Part shown: positions 34,119 through 43,816 of the stretch, one piece after another
Position numbering within the stretch: the first letter of the stretch is position 1
Layout of the letters: the number at the start of each line of letters is the position of its first letter
NCBI GenBank assembly: GCA_018223375.1
Contig: JAGTTS010000002.1
Span: forward strand, 496,001 to 560,000
DNA: 64,000 bases
Source: Clostridiaceae bacterium Marseille-Q3526
Lineage (GTDB): Bacteria > Bacillota > Clostridia > Lachnospirales > Lachnospiraceae
Direction: 5' to 3'
Made by a program: the position numbers and the translations under genes
Notes under the pieces: model-generated
What the model was told of the DNA's origin: nothing
Seen by the model: only the letters and a program-made list of their open reading frames with translations
Databases searched by the model: none

Positions 34119-35399
34119 TTATCCGTTCAGCTCGGCAATTCTGGTAATCGCCACATAGATGTGGGAAATCTTATACCAGGTGGCAAAATCTACGGTTCCT
34201 GTCTGAGGCAGGCCAAAAATAGACTGAAACGCCTTCACCGACCGCTCGGTAGCCGGTCCGTAAATCCCGTCCGGCGTCAGGCTCGGAACAGCCGTATAGA
34301 CAGTGGCTATGGCGTCCAGCTGTTCCTGAAGCTGGCGGACCTTATCCCCTCTGGAGCCTGTGGACAGTTCCGTTCCAGGATAGGAGGCCGGAATTCCTGA
34401 AATCTGCTCCGCTGTATTGATATACAAATCGCTTCCATAGAAATTACGGAGAATTTCCATGGGGCTGTAGCCCTGTTCCCCCAGAGCGCAGGATCCCCAC
34501 TGTGTCATCCAGCCAGGGCAGCTGACCTTTTTTCCGTCGCAGTACTGGGTGAGAATCGGCTGCTTTACGTCCGGCCGGGACAGATAGCTGTCAAAAATGT
34601 CGTCCACCACCACAGAAATCGTATCGAAAATATCTCTTCCGTAAATCCACTTGTGATCAAAGGCTGTGGAGGAGGTGATCGTAAAATCATACCCCTGATT
34701 CCTGTACCACTCTGTGTAAACGCGGTTCAGGGTAAAGGACATAATGGCCAGCACATTGGCTACAATGGAAGACTGTGGCCAGGTAGCGTAGATCTCGCTG
34801 CTGGCCACGTTCTTTATGTAGTCCCTGTAAGGCACATAGTAGTCTTTTGCGCTTCTGTCGGTGGGAACTCCGTCGTGGACTACCACCGTCTGGGGAACGA
34901 CCACACGGCTCAGCACAATCTCCCCGCTCTCCCGCACCGGCTTCACCTCTGTCTCCGCAATCTTGGGCGGATACGTCTCATAAAGCGTATGCCCCGGAAT
35001 CCGGACCGTCTCTGTCTCTGATGCAGAAACCTTCACCGGCCGCAGGCGCACCGGCTGAATCGCCGTCACTCCCGGCAGAATCTCGGTTCCTGTGATTTCC
35101 GCGTCCTCATATCCCGGCGCTGAAATCTTTAGATTATATACGCTGTAGGGCCGGATGGTATTCTGGCTTTCCAGGCTGAGAGCCATATCAGGGGCGGCTA
35201 ATTCCAGCTGCTCCGTCTGTCCCGACTGATCGGTAGGAAGCTCCTCCAGAATTCTGCCGCCCTCTCCCGGCTCCTGCACCGTCACCACAGCGTCTGTCAC
35301 TGGAAAATTATTTTCCTCGTTCACTACGTCTACCTGAAGATACCCCCGGCTTTCGGCGGCAGTCTCGCACACCTGCAAATCTGGTCTATACTGTCTCAT
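34119..35399 (-). CDS. SpoIID-like protein with C-terminal peptidoglycan-binding domain
   Basis: 426 residues, no signal peptide. N-terminal beta-rich domains (about 15-130, with a carboxypeptidase-regulatory-like feel), a SpoIID/LytB-type segment around 195-240 (YRDYIKNVASSEIYATWP, then FTLNRVYTEW) that keeps the Glu of the family's active site, and a C-terminal PG_binding_1 domain (about 345-415; GDKVRQLQEQLDAI, DGIYGPATERSVKAFQ). Probably acts on the spore cortex or wall. The lack of an export signal is typical for mother-cell spore proteins. It stands alone, with start ATG 35399 8 bp after AAAGG. Confidence 0.7.
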   Translation of the reverse strand: MRQYRPDLQVCETAAESRGYLQVDVVNEENNFPVTDAVVTVQEPGEGGRILEELPTDQSGQTEQLELAAPDMALSLESQNTIRPYSVYNLKISAPGYEDAEITGTEILPGVTAIQPVRLRPVKVSASETETVRIPGHTLYETYPPKIAETEVKPVRESGEIVLSRVVVPQTVVVHDGVPTDRSAKDYYVPYRDYIKNVASSEIYATWPQSSIVANVLAIMSFTLNRVYTEWYRNQGYDFTITSSTAFDHKWIYGRDIFDTISVVVDDIFDSYLSRPDVKQPILTQYCDGKKVSCPGWMTQWGSCALGEQGYSPMEILRNFYGSDLYINTAEQISGIPASYPGTELSTGSRGDKVRQLQEQLDAIATVYTAVPSLTPDGIYGPATERSVKAFQSIFGLPQTGTVDFATWYKISHIYVAITRIAELNG

Positions 35400-35525
35400 C
35401 ACATCTGCCTTTCTGACATCTGCCTTCTGAATTACTATATGATATAAACCGATTTTTGTGTATATGACATGGTTTCTGAAAAAACGGTTCCCGGATCCTG
35501 GACTCTATTGTTTTTCCACTTCCAC

Positions 35526-37322
35526 TTATGCGATAGGAGCCGTCGCCTTCTCCAGCCAGCTTCTGTCCTCCTCGGAGAGATGGGGAGCCATTACCTCGTA
35601 TACCTGTCTGTGGTACTCATTTAAAAGCTCCAGATCCCTCTTCTCCAGCCATCTGGTATCAATGGCATCTCTGTCAATAGGAACCCAGGTCAGATTTTCA
35701 AATTTCATAAACTGGCCGTACTCATTTTTTACGTCCTTCACGCAGAGCATGAGATTTTCTGTTCTGACTCCGAACTTTCCTTCAAAGTACAGGCCCGGCT
35801 CGTCAGAGGTCACCATGCCCTCCTCAAACACTGCGTTGTCCTGGCGCTCCGGAACGACTCTCCAGCGGACGCCGTTTGGACGCTCGTGGACGTTTAACAG
35901 ATATCCCACTCCATGGCCTGTTCCGTGATTGAAATCAAGCCCCTCTCTCCAGAGCAGTTCTCTGGCGGCAAAGTCAAAATTGTAGCCGTGGCAGCCGTAA
36001 GGGAATCTCACGTTCAGAAGCCTCAGCATGCAGGCGGCCACCAGAGTGAAGCATTTCTTCTCCTCCTCTGTCACCGGCCCCAGGGCGATGGTTCTGGTAA
36101 TGTCAGTCGTTCCCTCGTAATACTGTCCGCCGGAATCTACCAGGTAAAGTCCCCTTGGCTCCAGCTTCTTATTGGTTTCCGGAGTGGCGGAATAATGGCA
36201 GAGAGCCGCGTTCTCCCCATAGGCAGAGATCGTTCCAAAGCTCAGTCCCAGATTTCCCTCTGTCTCGAATCTCAGCTGATCCAGATGTCTCTGGACAGAC
36301 ATCTCGTCCATATCCAGCGTACCGATATTCTCCTTCATCCAGCGCAGATGACGGATCATGGCCACAGCGTCCTTGATGTGGGCCTTTCTCATATTCTCCA
36401 TCTCCACAGGATTCTTCACTGCCTTGGCGGAGGCGGTAGGATTCATCTGATTTACAATTTCATTGCTCTCGTCCAGACTCTGGCAGACAGCGAAATTGAC
36501 GCGGCTCTTCTCCAGCAGGATTCTCTCGTTGCGGAAGGTTTTGGCAAGCACATAGATGTCGTCGTAAGGCTTTATCTTTACGCCCAGCCCCTCCAGGTAA
36601 GCCTTTGTCTGGCTGTCCAGAGTCTTATCATTAATAAAGAGGAAGAATTTGTCCTCTGTCACCACTGCGTAGGAAAGCACCACCGGATTGCAGGGCACGT
36701 CGTTTCCGCGGATATTCAGCAGCCATACAATGTCGTCCAGCGTCGTTAAAATGTGGACCGTCGCCCTGTTTTTCTTCATGGCCTCTCGCAGATCGGCAAT
36801 CTTGTCTTTTGCTGATTTTCCCGCATATTTAACGTCCAGAACCCACACCTTTTCTGCCGGAAGGCTGGGACGCTCCGTCCAGAGAGCGCCAATCAGATCC
36901 TCTCCGCTGGCAGCAGTCACATTCTTCTTCTGGAGACGGGCCAAAAGCTCCTCGCCAAATTCCTCGTTCACCACGCGGCCGTCAAAGCCCAGCACGCCGT
37001 TCTCCGGCATATTCTCTGCCAGGTACTCTTCTATTGTGGGAACTCCCTCCTGTCCCATCTTGAACAGCTTTACCTCGCTGCCCTGCAGCTGCTTTCCGGC
37101 CTGCACAAAATAGCGGCCGTCTGTCCAGAGTCCCGCTTCCTTCAGGGTAATCACCGCAGCTCCGGCGGATCCTGTAAAACCTGTAATAAACTTTCTACAC
37201 TCAAAATGGCTTCCCACATACTCTGACTCATGAAAGTCTGAGGTGGGAACCAGATAAGCGTCGATTCCCCTTTCCTTCATCATCGCGCGGAGCGCCTGAA
37301 TTCTCTCGTTCACTGTATCCAT
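35526..37322 (-). CDS. Aminopeptidase P family protein (Xaa-Pro aminopeptidase, M24B)
   Basis: 598 residues, the long three-domain form: two creatinase-like N domains (about 1-310) and the pita-bread metallopeptidase domain with metal ligands in YLVDSGGQYYEGTTDITRT (about 390-410) and the HGTGHGVGY motif near 475. It removes N-terminal residues before proline from peptides, with two Mn2+. AAGGAGG lies 8 bp before ATG 37322. It is downstream of asnA with a 21-bp gap; the two may be cotranscribed. Confidence 0.93.
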   Translation of the reverse strand: MDTVNERIQALRAMMKERGIDAYLVPTSDFHESEYVGSHFECRKFITGFTGSAGAAVITLKEAGLWTDGRYFVQAGKQLQGSEVKLFKMGQEGVPTIEEYLAENMPENGVLGFDGRVVNEEFGEELLARLQKKNVTAASGEDLIGALWTERPSLPAEKVWVLDVKYAGKSAKDKIADLREAMKKNRATVHILTTLDDIVWLLNIRGNDVPCNPVVLSYAVVTEDKFFLFINDKTLDSQTKAYLEGLGVKIKPYDDIYVLAKTFRNERILLEKSRVNFAVCQSLDESNEIVNQMNPTASAKAVKNPVEMENMRKAHIKDAVAMIRHLRWMKENIGTLDMDEMSVQRHLDQLRFETEGNLGLSFGTISAYGENAALCHYSATPETNKKLEPRGLYLVDSGGQYYEGTTDITRTIALGPVTEEEKKCFTLVAACMLRLLNVRFPYGCHGYNFDFAARELLWREGLDFNHGTGHGVGYLLNVHERPNGVRWRVVPERQDNAVFEEGMVTSDEPGLYFEGKFGVRTENLMLCVKDVKNEYGQFMKFENLTWVPIDRDAIDTRWLEKRDLELLNEYHRQVYEVMAPHLSEEDRSWLEKATAPIA

Positions 37323-37343
37323 CTTAAAAACCTCCTTTATCCC

Positions 37344-38354
37344 TTACAGCAGGAAAATATTATGCTTTTCTGCCTCTGCCCGGATGCCGTCCGGCCAGAT
37401 AGAGGACTGAACCTCTCCAATATGAGCTTTTCTCAAATAAAACATACAGATTCGTGACTGGCCGATACCGCCGCCTACTGTGCACGGCAGTTTTCCCTCC
37501 AGAAGTTCCTTCTGGAACGCCAGCTCTGCCCGCTCCTCACAGCCTGCTTTCTGTAACTGTTCTCTTAAAACTGCCTCATCCACACGGATACCCATGGAAG
37601 ACAGCTCCAGCGCAATGTCAAGTACCGGATAGTACACGATAATGTCGCCGTTTAATTTCCAGTCATCGTAGTCCGGAGCGCGGCCGTCGTGCTTTTCTCC
37701 TGATTTCAGCTTATCTCCAATCTGCTCAATGAACACAGCCTTGTGAAGCTTCGCAATCTTGTACTCCCGTTCCTTGGGCGTACAGTCCGGATACATGTCT
37801 TCTAACTGCTGAGTAGTCACGAACTCGATGTGATCCGGCAGATATCTGCCTATGTATTCATACTCATAGGCCATATAGTCCTCCGTTACCTTGAGAGCCT
37901 TATATACGGCCTTTACAATCAGCTCCAGTGTCTCTCTGGTGCGTTCTTCCCTTGTGATAATCTTCTCCCAGTCCCACTGATCCACATAGAGGGAATGGAT
38001 GTTATCCGTGTCCTCGTCTCTGCGGATCGCGCTCATGTCTGTGTAAAGGCCTTCGCCTGGCTGAAAGCCATACTGCTTCAGAGCCATTCTCTTCCACTTT
38101 GCCAGTGAATGAACAATCTCCGCCGGCCGATCCTTCTGTTCTTTAATCCCAAAAGAAACCGGGCGTTCCACTCCGTTCAGGTTATCGTTCAGACCTGATT
38201 CCGGAAGCACAAACAGGGGCGCAGAAACTCGCGTCAGATTCAGCTGTTTGGCCAGCTCCCTCTGGAAAAAATCCTTAATAATTTTAATCGCCACCTGGGT
38301 TTCCCTGAGTCCGATGGCCGGTTCATAGTTTTCTGGTACAATCAAATGTTCCAT
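37344..38354 (-). CDS. asnA: Aspartate-ammonia ligase
   Basis: 336 residues, class II aminoacyl-tRNA-synthetase-like fold. Family segments: ETQVAIKIIKDFFQRELA near the N-terminus, NGVERPVSF near 60, SLYVDQWDWEKII near 122 and GGGIGQSRICMFYLRKAHIG near the C-terminus. Makes asparagine from aspartate, ammonia and ATP. No T-box or other leader was recognised in the 250 bp upstream; a TATAAT at about 38410 could be its -10. Confidence 0.94.
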   Translation of the reverse strand: MEHLIVPENYEPAIGLRETQVAIKIIKDFFQRELAKQLNLTRVSAPLFVLPESGLNDNLNGVERPVSFGIKEQKDRPAEIVHSLAKWKRMALKQYGFQPGEGLYTDMSAIRRDEDTDNIHSLYVDQWDWEKIITREERTRETLELIVKAVYKALKVTEDYMAYEYEYIGRYLPDHIEFVTTQQLEDMYPDCTPKEREYKIAKLHKAVFIEQIGDKLKSGEKHDGRAPDYDDWKLNGDIIVYYPVLDIALELSSMGIRVDEAVLREQLQKAGCEERAELAFQKELLEGKLPCTVGGGIGQSRICMFYLRKAHIGEVQSSIWPDGIRAEAEKHNIFLL

Positions 38355-38606
38355 GATGCAGTCCCCTTACGTCTTTTTCATTTTTTCATTTCATTCATTG
38401 ACAATTAATTATAGCACCTCTTGATTATTTTGGGAATATCCTACTTTCTTCTTTTTCAGGTATTTTCCCTGAATTTACAGAAAATTATCTGAGACGGCGT
38501 AAGAAAAAAATAAGGGAAAGGACTCTGAATTTTCACATTTTTGTGGTAGAGTGGAAAGGAAATAAAAGATTGGCGGCATAAAGCTGCGAAGTACAGGAGA
38601 ATAAGA

Positions 38607-39383
38607 ATGATTGACTCAAAAGACGATAAAGATAAGAAACAAACAAAAACAGCGGCCGGCAGCGGCATGGAGCGCACTGCGCCTCATGAGATCCGCCCTG
38701 CATCAGAGCGGGTGTACTCCTCCAGACGCGGACGAAGCCGGAGGCGGCCTTCCTCCCCAGAGCCGTTGGAGGACGAGCGCTCTGCTTTCTCAGAAGATGA
38801 CGGAGACGAGATAGATAATCCTGTTTCTGCAAAACAGAGAAAAAGGAATAAGAAAAAGAGAAAAAAGAAATCGCTTTCCATTTCTCTCTCCTCTCTTCCT
38901 AAAATAAAGCTTCCCTCTGGCCTTTCTGTTCTGATCGCCAGATTTTCCCAGCTGGCCTGCTGTCTTCTTATGGTGAAAGCGGCATGGACTCCTCTGCTTC
39001 CCCTTATAAACGGAAGAGACGGTCTGGGTTCGGTGCGGATGGTCTTAACAGAGAGAAACTACAGCCTGGCCTGCTATCTGGCCCTCTCCGGATCCTATCT
39101 GGCCTTTACGGCTCTGTCGTCGCTCTGGATCCTGACAAAACGCCATTTTGCAAGCGGCGACCGGGTAATCAGCGCAGATATGGGGCGGGGCATAACGGCC
39201 TTTCTTCTTCTGTCTCTGGCCTTCTGGAACGCGCCTGCAGTCATGGAAGCTCTGGCAGGACAGCCCCTTCTGCCCGGATCCAGCCGGTTCCTGGAGATTA
39301 TGGTTCCGCTGTCAAATCCTCTGTTTAAAACCTGCGTTCTGGGCCTTCTTCTGAGCCTTCTGCGAAGAGTTTTGAAAAAATAG
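38607..39383 (+). CDS. Membrane protein of unknown function with charged N-terminal tail
   Basis: 258 residues. The first 90 are hydrophilic and highly charged, with a KQRKRNKKKRKKKS cluster near 75-90; then four hydrophobic segments (about 105-130, 150-175, 192-212, 235-252). No family recognised. AGGAG lies 7 bp before ATG. It is the only plus-strand gene between asnA and tRNA-Pro and ends at a shared hairpin. Confidence 0.7.
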   Translation: MIDSKDDKDKKQTKTAAGSGMERTAPHEIRPASERVYSSRRGRSRRRPSSPEPLEDERSAFSEDDGDEIDNPVSAKQRKRNKKKRKKKSLSISLSSLPKIKLPSGLSVLIARFSQLACCLLMVKAAWTPLLPLINGRDGLGSVRMVLTERNYSLACYLALSGSYLAFTALSSLWILTKRHFASGDRVISADMGRGITAFLLLSLAFWNAPAVMEALAGQPLLPGSSRFLEIMVPLSNPLFKTCVLGLLLSLLRRVLKK

Positions 39384-39399
39384 GGAGCTGCTTGCTCCC
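39383..39399. terminator. Hairpin between converging genes
   Basis: GGGAGC (39383-39388) pairs with GCTCCC (39394-39399); TATTTTTTC follows on the minus strand, so it mainly serves the gene ending at 39401. Confidence 0.6.
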
Positions 39400-39400
39400 T

Positions 39401-39820
39401 CTATTCCTCCAGCAGTCCGCAGGCGATTCTGACCGCATCCTCTACGCAGCCCGGGCAGGTTCTCAGGACGCCCTTTCCTGTCAGCCCCTTCAGTTCCATA
39501 CAGCTGGTTGAACCGTTTTTCTCGAGGAACTGCTCTCCCACCTGTCTGACTATGCTATAGGTAGACGCTTTCGTCGTAGGATTTTCCCTGCCCTGGCTGT
39601 TTCGAAAACCAAGAGCAGCCACAGCGCCGGAAACGGCCCCGCAGGTTTCGTGCATCTGCCCCATTCCAAGGCCAAAGCCCTCCATCAGGCGAAAGCACAG
39701 ATCCTCGTCCACTCCAACCTCTCCGCTTAAAGCGCAGGCTACAGCCTGAGCGCAGTTATAGCCGCTGCGGTGAAGCGCTGCAGCCTTCTCTGCCAGTTCT
39801 TCTACTCTTTCCTCTGTCAT
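39401..39820 (-). CDS. C-GCAxxG-C-C family protein
   Basis: 139 residues. Conserved Cys and Gly residues of the family: GYNCAQAV (about 20-27), ETCGAVSGAVAALG (about 59-72) and paired cysteines at CPGCVEDAV near the C-terminus. Members are thought to be redox-active; the function is unsettled. ATG 39820 is 7 bp after AAGGAG; a longer frame up to 39895 has no ribosome site and approaches tRNA-Pro. Confidence 0.85.
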   Translation of the reverse strand: MTEERVEELAEKAAALHRSGYNCAQAVACALSGEVGVDEDLCFRLMEGFGLGMGQMHETCGAVSGAVAALGFRNSQGRENPTTKASTYSIVRQVGEQFLEKNGSTSCMELKGLTGKGVLRTCPGCVEDAVRIACGLLEE

Positions 39821-39914
39821 ATAAATTCTCCTTCTGCAATCCATCATTTTATTGAATGTCTTAAAACAAAAAGACAGGGAATCATGCAATAACACAATTC
39901 TCTGTCCTCTGAAA

Positions 39915-39988
39915 TCGGGGCAACAGGATTTGAACCTGCGACCTCTCGGCCCCCAGCCGAGCGCGCTACCAAGCTACGCCATACCCCG
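39915..39988 (-). tRNA. tRNA-Pro (anticodon GGG)
   Basis: Acceptor arms CGGGGTA and TGCCCCG, D-arm GCGTAGCTTGGTAGCGC, anticodon stem CTCGG/CCGAG with loop CTGGGGG, T-arm CAGGTTCAAATCCTG, discriminator A. CCA is not encoded. Confidence 0.95.
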
Positions 39989-40208
39989 GTGCTCATTATT
40001 ATAGCACAAATTGCAAAAAATGGAAGCCCTATTTTTATTTTTTGAAAAAAATATTTTTTCATGAATATAGATGCTTTTATTTTTTCTTTTATTTCTATAG
40101 GAAAATCCTGAAAGATCCGTTATAATTGCAGAAACAGATTTTTTCACCGCGCATTGAGAAGGCTGCGCGGCTGATACGGTTAAAACGAACAGTATAAGGA
40201 GGACGCCC

Positions 40209-40985
40209 ATGATCAGCTTTGATTTAGATATGACTCTCTTGGATCACAAAACCGGACAGATTACGCCCAGCGCCCTGAAGGCCGTGGAGCTGCTGCGTAA
40301 ACGCCACAAGATTGTCCTGGCCACCGGAAGGGACATGGATAATTATTACAGCTGCAGGTACCGGGACATTCTGAAGCCGGATGGAATCGTACACATGAAC
40401 GGAACCAAGGTAACGGCAGGCGGTACTCTGCTCTATGAGCACACCTTTGATCCGGCGCTTTTAAAGGAACTGCTGGCCTACTGTGACGCTCAGGGCTTTG
40501 CCATAGGCGTAACCGTCAAAGATGACGATTTCTATATCCATCCTGAAGTGGTGGAAGAAAGCGATCGGCTTCACTGGGGTATTTCCGGCAGACGCTTTCG
40601 CGATCCCGGACAGCTTTTAAATATGAAGATACGGACTCTGGCATTTGTCGGAAACGAAAAACAGGCCGCTCAGATCGAACGGGATTTTCCAACTCTGCGC
40701 CTCCCTCTGTTTGCAGGGAAGCACGGCGCAGACGTCATCGAAAAGGGCCATTCCAAGGCGGATGGACTGCGGCTTTTAGCCGGGTATTTTGGGGAGGATC
40801 CCTCTTTAAAGGATACTGTGGCCTTTGGGGACAGCATGAATGACATAGAAATCATCCAGGCAGCCGGAACCGGCGTCGCCATGGGGAATGCAATCGAGGA
40901 GCTGAAAGCCTGTGCTGATTTTGTCACAGATTCCATTGAAAAAGACGGAATCTGGAAGGCCTGCTCCTGTCTGAAGCTGTTTTAA
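40209..40985 (+). CDS. HAD-superfamily phosphatase, Cof type
   Basis: 258 residues. HAD motif I DLDMTLLD at residues 5-12 (first Asp normally the nucleophile), motif II ATGRD near 39, motif III Lys in the EKGHSKADGLRLL region near 180, motif IV GDSMNDIEII near 205, and a C2-type cap between. It probably dephosphorylates sugar phosphates or a nucleotide; substrate unknown. AAGGAGG precedes ATG 40209. Confidence 0.9.
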   Translation: MISFDLDMTLLDHKTGQITPSALKAVELLRKRHKIVLATGRDMDNYYSCRYRDILKPDGIVHMNGTKVTAGGTLLYEHTFDPALLKELLAYCDAQGFAIGVTVKDDDFYIHPEVVEESDRLHWGISGRRFRDPGQLLNMKIRTLAFVGNEKQAAQIERDFPTLRLPLFAGKHGADVIEKGHSKADGLRLLAGYFGEDPSLKDTVAFGDSMNDIEIIQAAGTGVAMGNAIEELKACADFVTDSIEKDGIWKACSCLKLF

Positions 40986-41013
40986 ATTCTGTTCCCTGAA
41001 CGCTGATTTCAAA

Positions 41014-41047
41014 ATCTCCCGCGCCCTCAGGCCCCTGCGCGGGAGAT
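41014..41047. terminator. GC-rich terminator shared by converging genes
   Basis: 10-bp stem ATCTCCCGCG/CGCGGGAGAT (41014-41023, 41038-41047), TTTT on the minus-strand side. It overlaps the last codons of the gene ending at 41027. Confidence 0.75.
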
Positions 41048-41260
41048 CCGGGCTTCCTTCAAAATTTCTGCCAGCTTATCCGCGCTCACCTGCTGTTCTT
41101 CCATCATCTGAGCCAGGCGGCGCAGCTCCTCCTCTTTTTGCTGTTTCAGCAGTTCTTTTTCCCTCTGTCTCAGCTCCTTCAGCTGGGCTTCCTGGGAAGC
41201 AATCGTTTCTCTCAGCTCCTCCAGTTTTTCTCTGCTCGTTTTTCTTTTTCCTCTTGGCAT
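41027..41260 (-). CDS. Small coiled-coil protein, unknown function
   Basis: 77 residues: basic N-terminus (MPRGKRKTSREK), a continuous Glu/Lys/Gln/Leu heptad-like helix (about 10-60), and a short ADKLAEILKEARISRAGA tail. The build resembles small nucleoid- or mobilisation-type helical proteins but no family can be named. AGGAGG precedes the start. Confidence 0.65.
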   Translation of the reverse strand: MPRGKRKTSREKLEELRETIASQEAQLKELRQREKELLKQQKEEELRRLAQMMEEQQVSADKLAEILKEARISRAGA

Positions 41261-41412
41261 ATGCTCTGCCTCCTTTTTTCATCGGGCTCAAATAAAATCT
41301 GAATTTTTTTCTGCCTGGCACGCCGCCGTGTTCTGGTACGTCAGGTTTCAGGCTTGTACATTATAATATATGCCAGAAAAGCGGCAAAAGAACAAAAATA
41401 TAGTTTTTTCTG

Positions 41413-42329
41413 TCAGAACAGCTCCGGATCCTGTGCCAGCCTTATGAACAGCTTCATGGGTTCCGAAATATATTTCCCTTTTAAAAGGGCCAGGTGATTT
41501 TCATTTTTCAGAGAAATTCCCTTCAGAGAAAATGTGATCAGGCGGCCTTTTTCCAGCCATTCCTCTGCCAGCCTGTCCGGCAGAAACGTAATTCCCAGCC
41601 CTGCTTCCGCCGCATGAAGCAGCGTCTGCGAATTTACGCTCACCCATGAAGCGGAGAGCTTCAAATCCTGCTGGATCATGGCTCCGTCGAAAACGTCGCG
41701 GATCGCGCTCCCTTTTTCGCGAAGCAGCAGGCGCTCCTCCGAAAGAGCTCTGGACGGAAGCGTCCATCCTGATTCCCCTCTCTCCCCCCGGTGAAAAAGT
41801 CTCTCTTTAAAATAGTCCGGCGCGCAGAGGGGAATCATCACCTGGTAGGATGAAAATGAGATACTGTCAAACTTCTCCTGATAGGAGGCCCCCTCAATGA
41901 AAGCCATATCGATTTCATTCGCTTCCAGCCTCTGAGACGTTCTCCAGGCGCTGTCCACAGCCACCTCCACCGGAACGTCCGGGGCATGCTTTGAAAATCT
42001 GGAGATTATCCCGGGAAGCCAGAAATTTGCGATTGTAATGCTGGATCCCACCCTCAGAGCCGTCCTCTGCTCCAGATTCTCCATGCTTTTTTCCAGCTCC
42101 TCATAGGCCTCCAACACCCGGCAGCTTTTTTCGTAGAGCTGCCGCGCCCCATCTGATTCAAACGCAGTCTCCTGGACGCCCTGTCAAACAGCGGCGCGCC
42201 TGCCCGATCCTCTAAATCTGCAATTACGTGGGACACTGCTGGCTGAGTCATAAACAGCCGCTTCGCCGCTCTGGTGATGCTCTCCTCCTCGCACACGGCC
42301 TTAAAAACGGTCAGATGACGAATCGTCAT
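41413..42329 (-). pseudogene. LysR-family regulator, frameshifted
   Basis: The helix-turn-helix part (42329 down to about 42150; SITRAAKRLFMTQPAVSHVI at residues 17-36) and the effector domain (from about 42160 to 41413; LEKSMENLEQRTALRVGSSI onward) are in different frames. The break lies near 42148-42160, within GGGGCGCGGC, where one lost base would restore a normal linker (RQLYEKSCRVLEAYEEL). All else is intact, so this is either a recent mutation or a base-calling error. Divergent to the chromate transporter pair, which it probably regulated. Confidence 0.8.
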
Positions 42330-42396
42330 AGCATCCGTCCTCCTTTCTCTCTGCTTTTCTGTCTTTTATTCATGCTTTTTTAGTTATTATAATAAT

Positions 42397-42438
42397 AAAA
42401 TTATATAATTTTACTTATGTATTGGCAAGTTTTATAAT
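42397..42438 (+). promoter_or_regulatory. Intergenic palindrome and promoter before the chromate transporter genes
   Basis: A 16-bp perfect palindrome (AAAATTATATAATTTT, 42397-42412) lies just upstream of TTACTT, 16 bp, TATAAT (42433-42438). Possible LysR-controlled site. Confidence 0.45.
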
Positions 42439-42532
42439 AGCGTCAGCGCGTAAAGCCATCATTTTTCCTGTGCCTGCGGCGCGTCATGCCTGAAAAAGGC
42501 ATGCTGCAATACTGTGAAAGGAAGCACTGCTT

Positions 42533-43099
42533 ATGAAAAAAACGACCTTCAGGCAGCTCGCCTGGCTGTTCTGCATTAACTTATTCATCAGCGCCTTTAC
42601 CTTTGGAGGAGGCTATGTGGTGATACCGATGATCCGTAAATACTTTGTCCAGAAAAAGCATTTTCTCACGGAGGAGGTCATGGAGCTGGCCGCTATTTCC
42701 CAGTCCTCGCCCGGTGCGATTGCCGTCAATCTCTCGTCTCTGGCAGGATACAAAACGGCTGGATTGCCCGGCGCTGTTGTCAACTGCATCGCCTCCGTCC
42801 TGCCCGCCCTGATTATCCTGTCTGTGATTTCCGCCTGGTATGAGTCTTTCTCGCAAAATGTTCTGGTAAATGCTGTTTTAAAGGGCATGGAAGCCGGAGC
42901 AGCGGCCCTGATCGCAGATTTAATTCTCGATATGGTTCAGGTAATCAAAAACGAGAAAAGCCGCCTTTTAACAGCGATGGTCCCGGCTGCCTTTGCTGCC
43001 AGCTTTTTTCTGAATCTCAATGTGGCCCTGATCCTCCTTGCCTGCTGCTGTATCTGCGTCGGTGAAGTGTGGTATACAAATAGAAAGGGAGGATGTTAA
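42533..43099 (+). CDS. Chromate transporter family protein, half-size (first)
   Basis: 188 residues, about six hydrophobic segments. Family motifs FTFGGGYVVIPMI (about 22-34) and AISQSSPGAIAVNLS (about 54-68). Short-chain ChrA proteins are encoded as pairs that together equal a full-length two-domain ChrA. The substrate may be chromate/sulfate or another anion; chromate resistance itself is unproven for gut Clostridia. Followed 4 bp later by the second half. Confidence 0.88.
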   Translation: MKKTTFRQLAWLFCINLFISAFTFGGGYVVIPMIRKYFVQKKHFLTEEVMELAAISQSSPGAIAVNLSSLAGYKTAGLPGAVVNCIASVLPALIILSVISAWYESFSQNVLVNAVLKGMEAGAAALIADLILDMVQVIKNEKSRLLTAMVPAAFAASFFLNLNVALILLACCCICVGEVWYTNRKGGC

Positions 43100-43103
43100 A
43101 AGC

Positions 43104-43697
43104 ATGACTGTTATATTTGAACTGCTGCTGGAATTTCTGCAGATTGGCCTGTTCAGCATCGGCGGCGGTTACGCCGTTATTCCGCTGATTAAAGAGCACG
43201 CGGTCGATTTGAAGGGATGGCTGTCCATTCAGGAATTTACAGATATTATCACGATTTCCCAGATGACGCCTGGACCGCTGGCCGTGAACACTTCTACCTT
43301 CGTAGGCCTGCAGACAGGCGGCCTGGCAGGAGCTGCCGCCGCTACGCTGGGATGCGTATTCTCCGGCTTTGTGATTTCTCTGATTCTATGCAGATGCTTT
43401 GAAAGGTACCGGCAGTCTGCCTATGGCCAGCAGATTCTGAAGGGCCTGAAGGCCGCTTCCATTGGCCTGATCCTCTCCGCCGCTATGACTATTTTCGTCA
43501 TTGCCTTTGCATCCAATGGCTCAGAGCTGGCAGAAAGCACAGATCCCATTAAAAAACTTGCCGAAACGGCAGCCAATCTGAACTGGGCTGCCGTGGCTGT
43601 TTTTGCTGCGGCTCTGATTCTGATACGAAAAGTCCGTCTGAATCCTGTTCTCGTCCTGGCACTGTGCGGAATTGCCGGAGGAATCGCCTACCTATAG
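43104..43697 (+). CDS. Chromate transporter family protein, half-size (second)
   Basis: 197 residues with the same motifs as its neighbour (FSIGGGYAVIPLI, TISQMTPGPLAVNTSTFVG). ATG 43104 uses the GGGAGG that overlaps the end of the first gene. A longer frame to 43038 would overlap that gene and is rejected. The pair should form an opposed-topology dimer. Confidence 0.88.
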   Translation: MTVIFELLLEFLQIGLFSIGGGYAVIPLIKEHAVDLKGWLSIQEFTDIITISQMTPGPLAVNTSTFVGLQTGGLAGAAAATLGCVFSGFVISLILCRCFERYRQSAYGQQILKGLKAASIGLILSAAMTIFVIAFASNGSELAESTDPIKKLAETAANLNWAAVAVFAAALILIRKVRLNPVLVLALCGIAGGIAYL

Positions 43698-43751
43698 CAA
43701 TGATTTCATCTGTCTCACGGCAATACTTTTTAAAAATATATCCGCTCCATG

Positions 43752-43781
43752 AACAGTGAACGTGCCGTCGAACATATGATA
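43752..43781 (+). promoter_or_regulatory. Sigma-K-like promoter of cotJ operon 2
   Basis: AACA (43752-43755), 17 bp, CATATGATA (43773-43781), matching mAC and CATAnnnTA. The -10 ends 35 bp before the start codon. Confidence 0.5.
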
Positions 43782-43816
43782 GGATTGTAAACCAATCAGG
43801 AAAGGGCAAAGAAACT

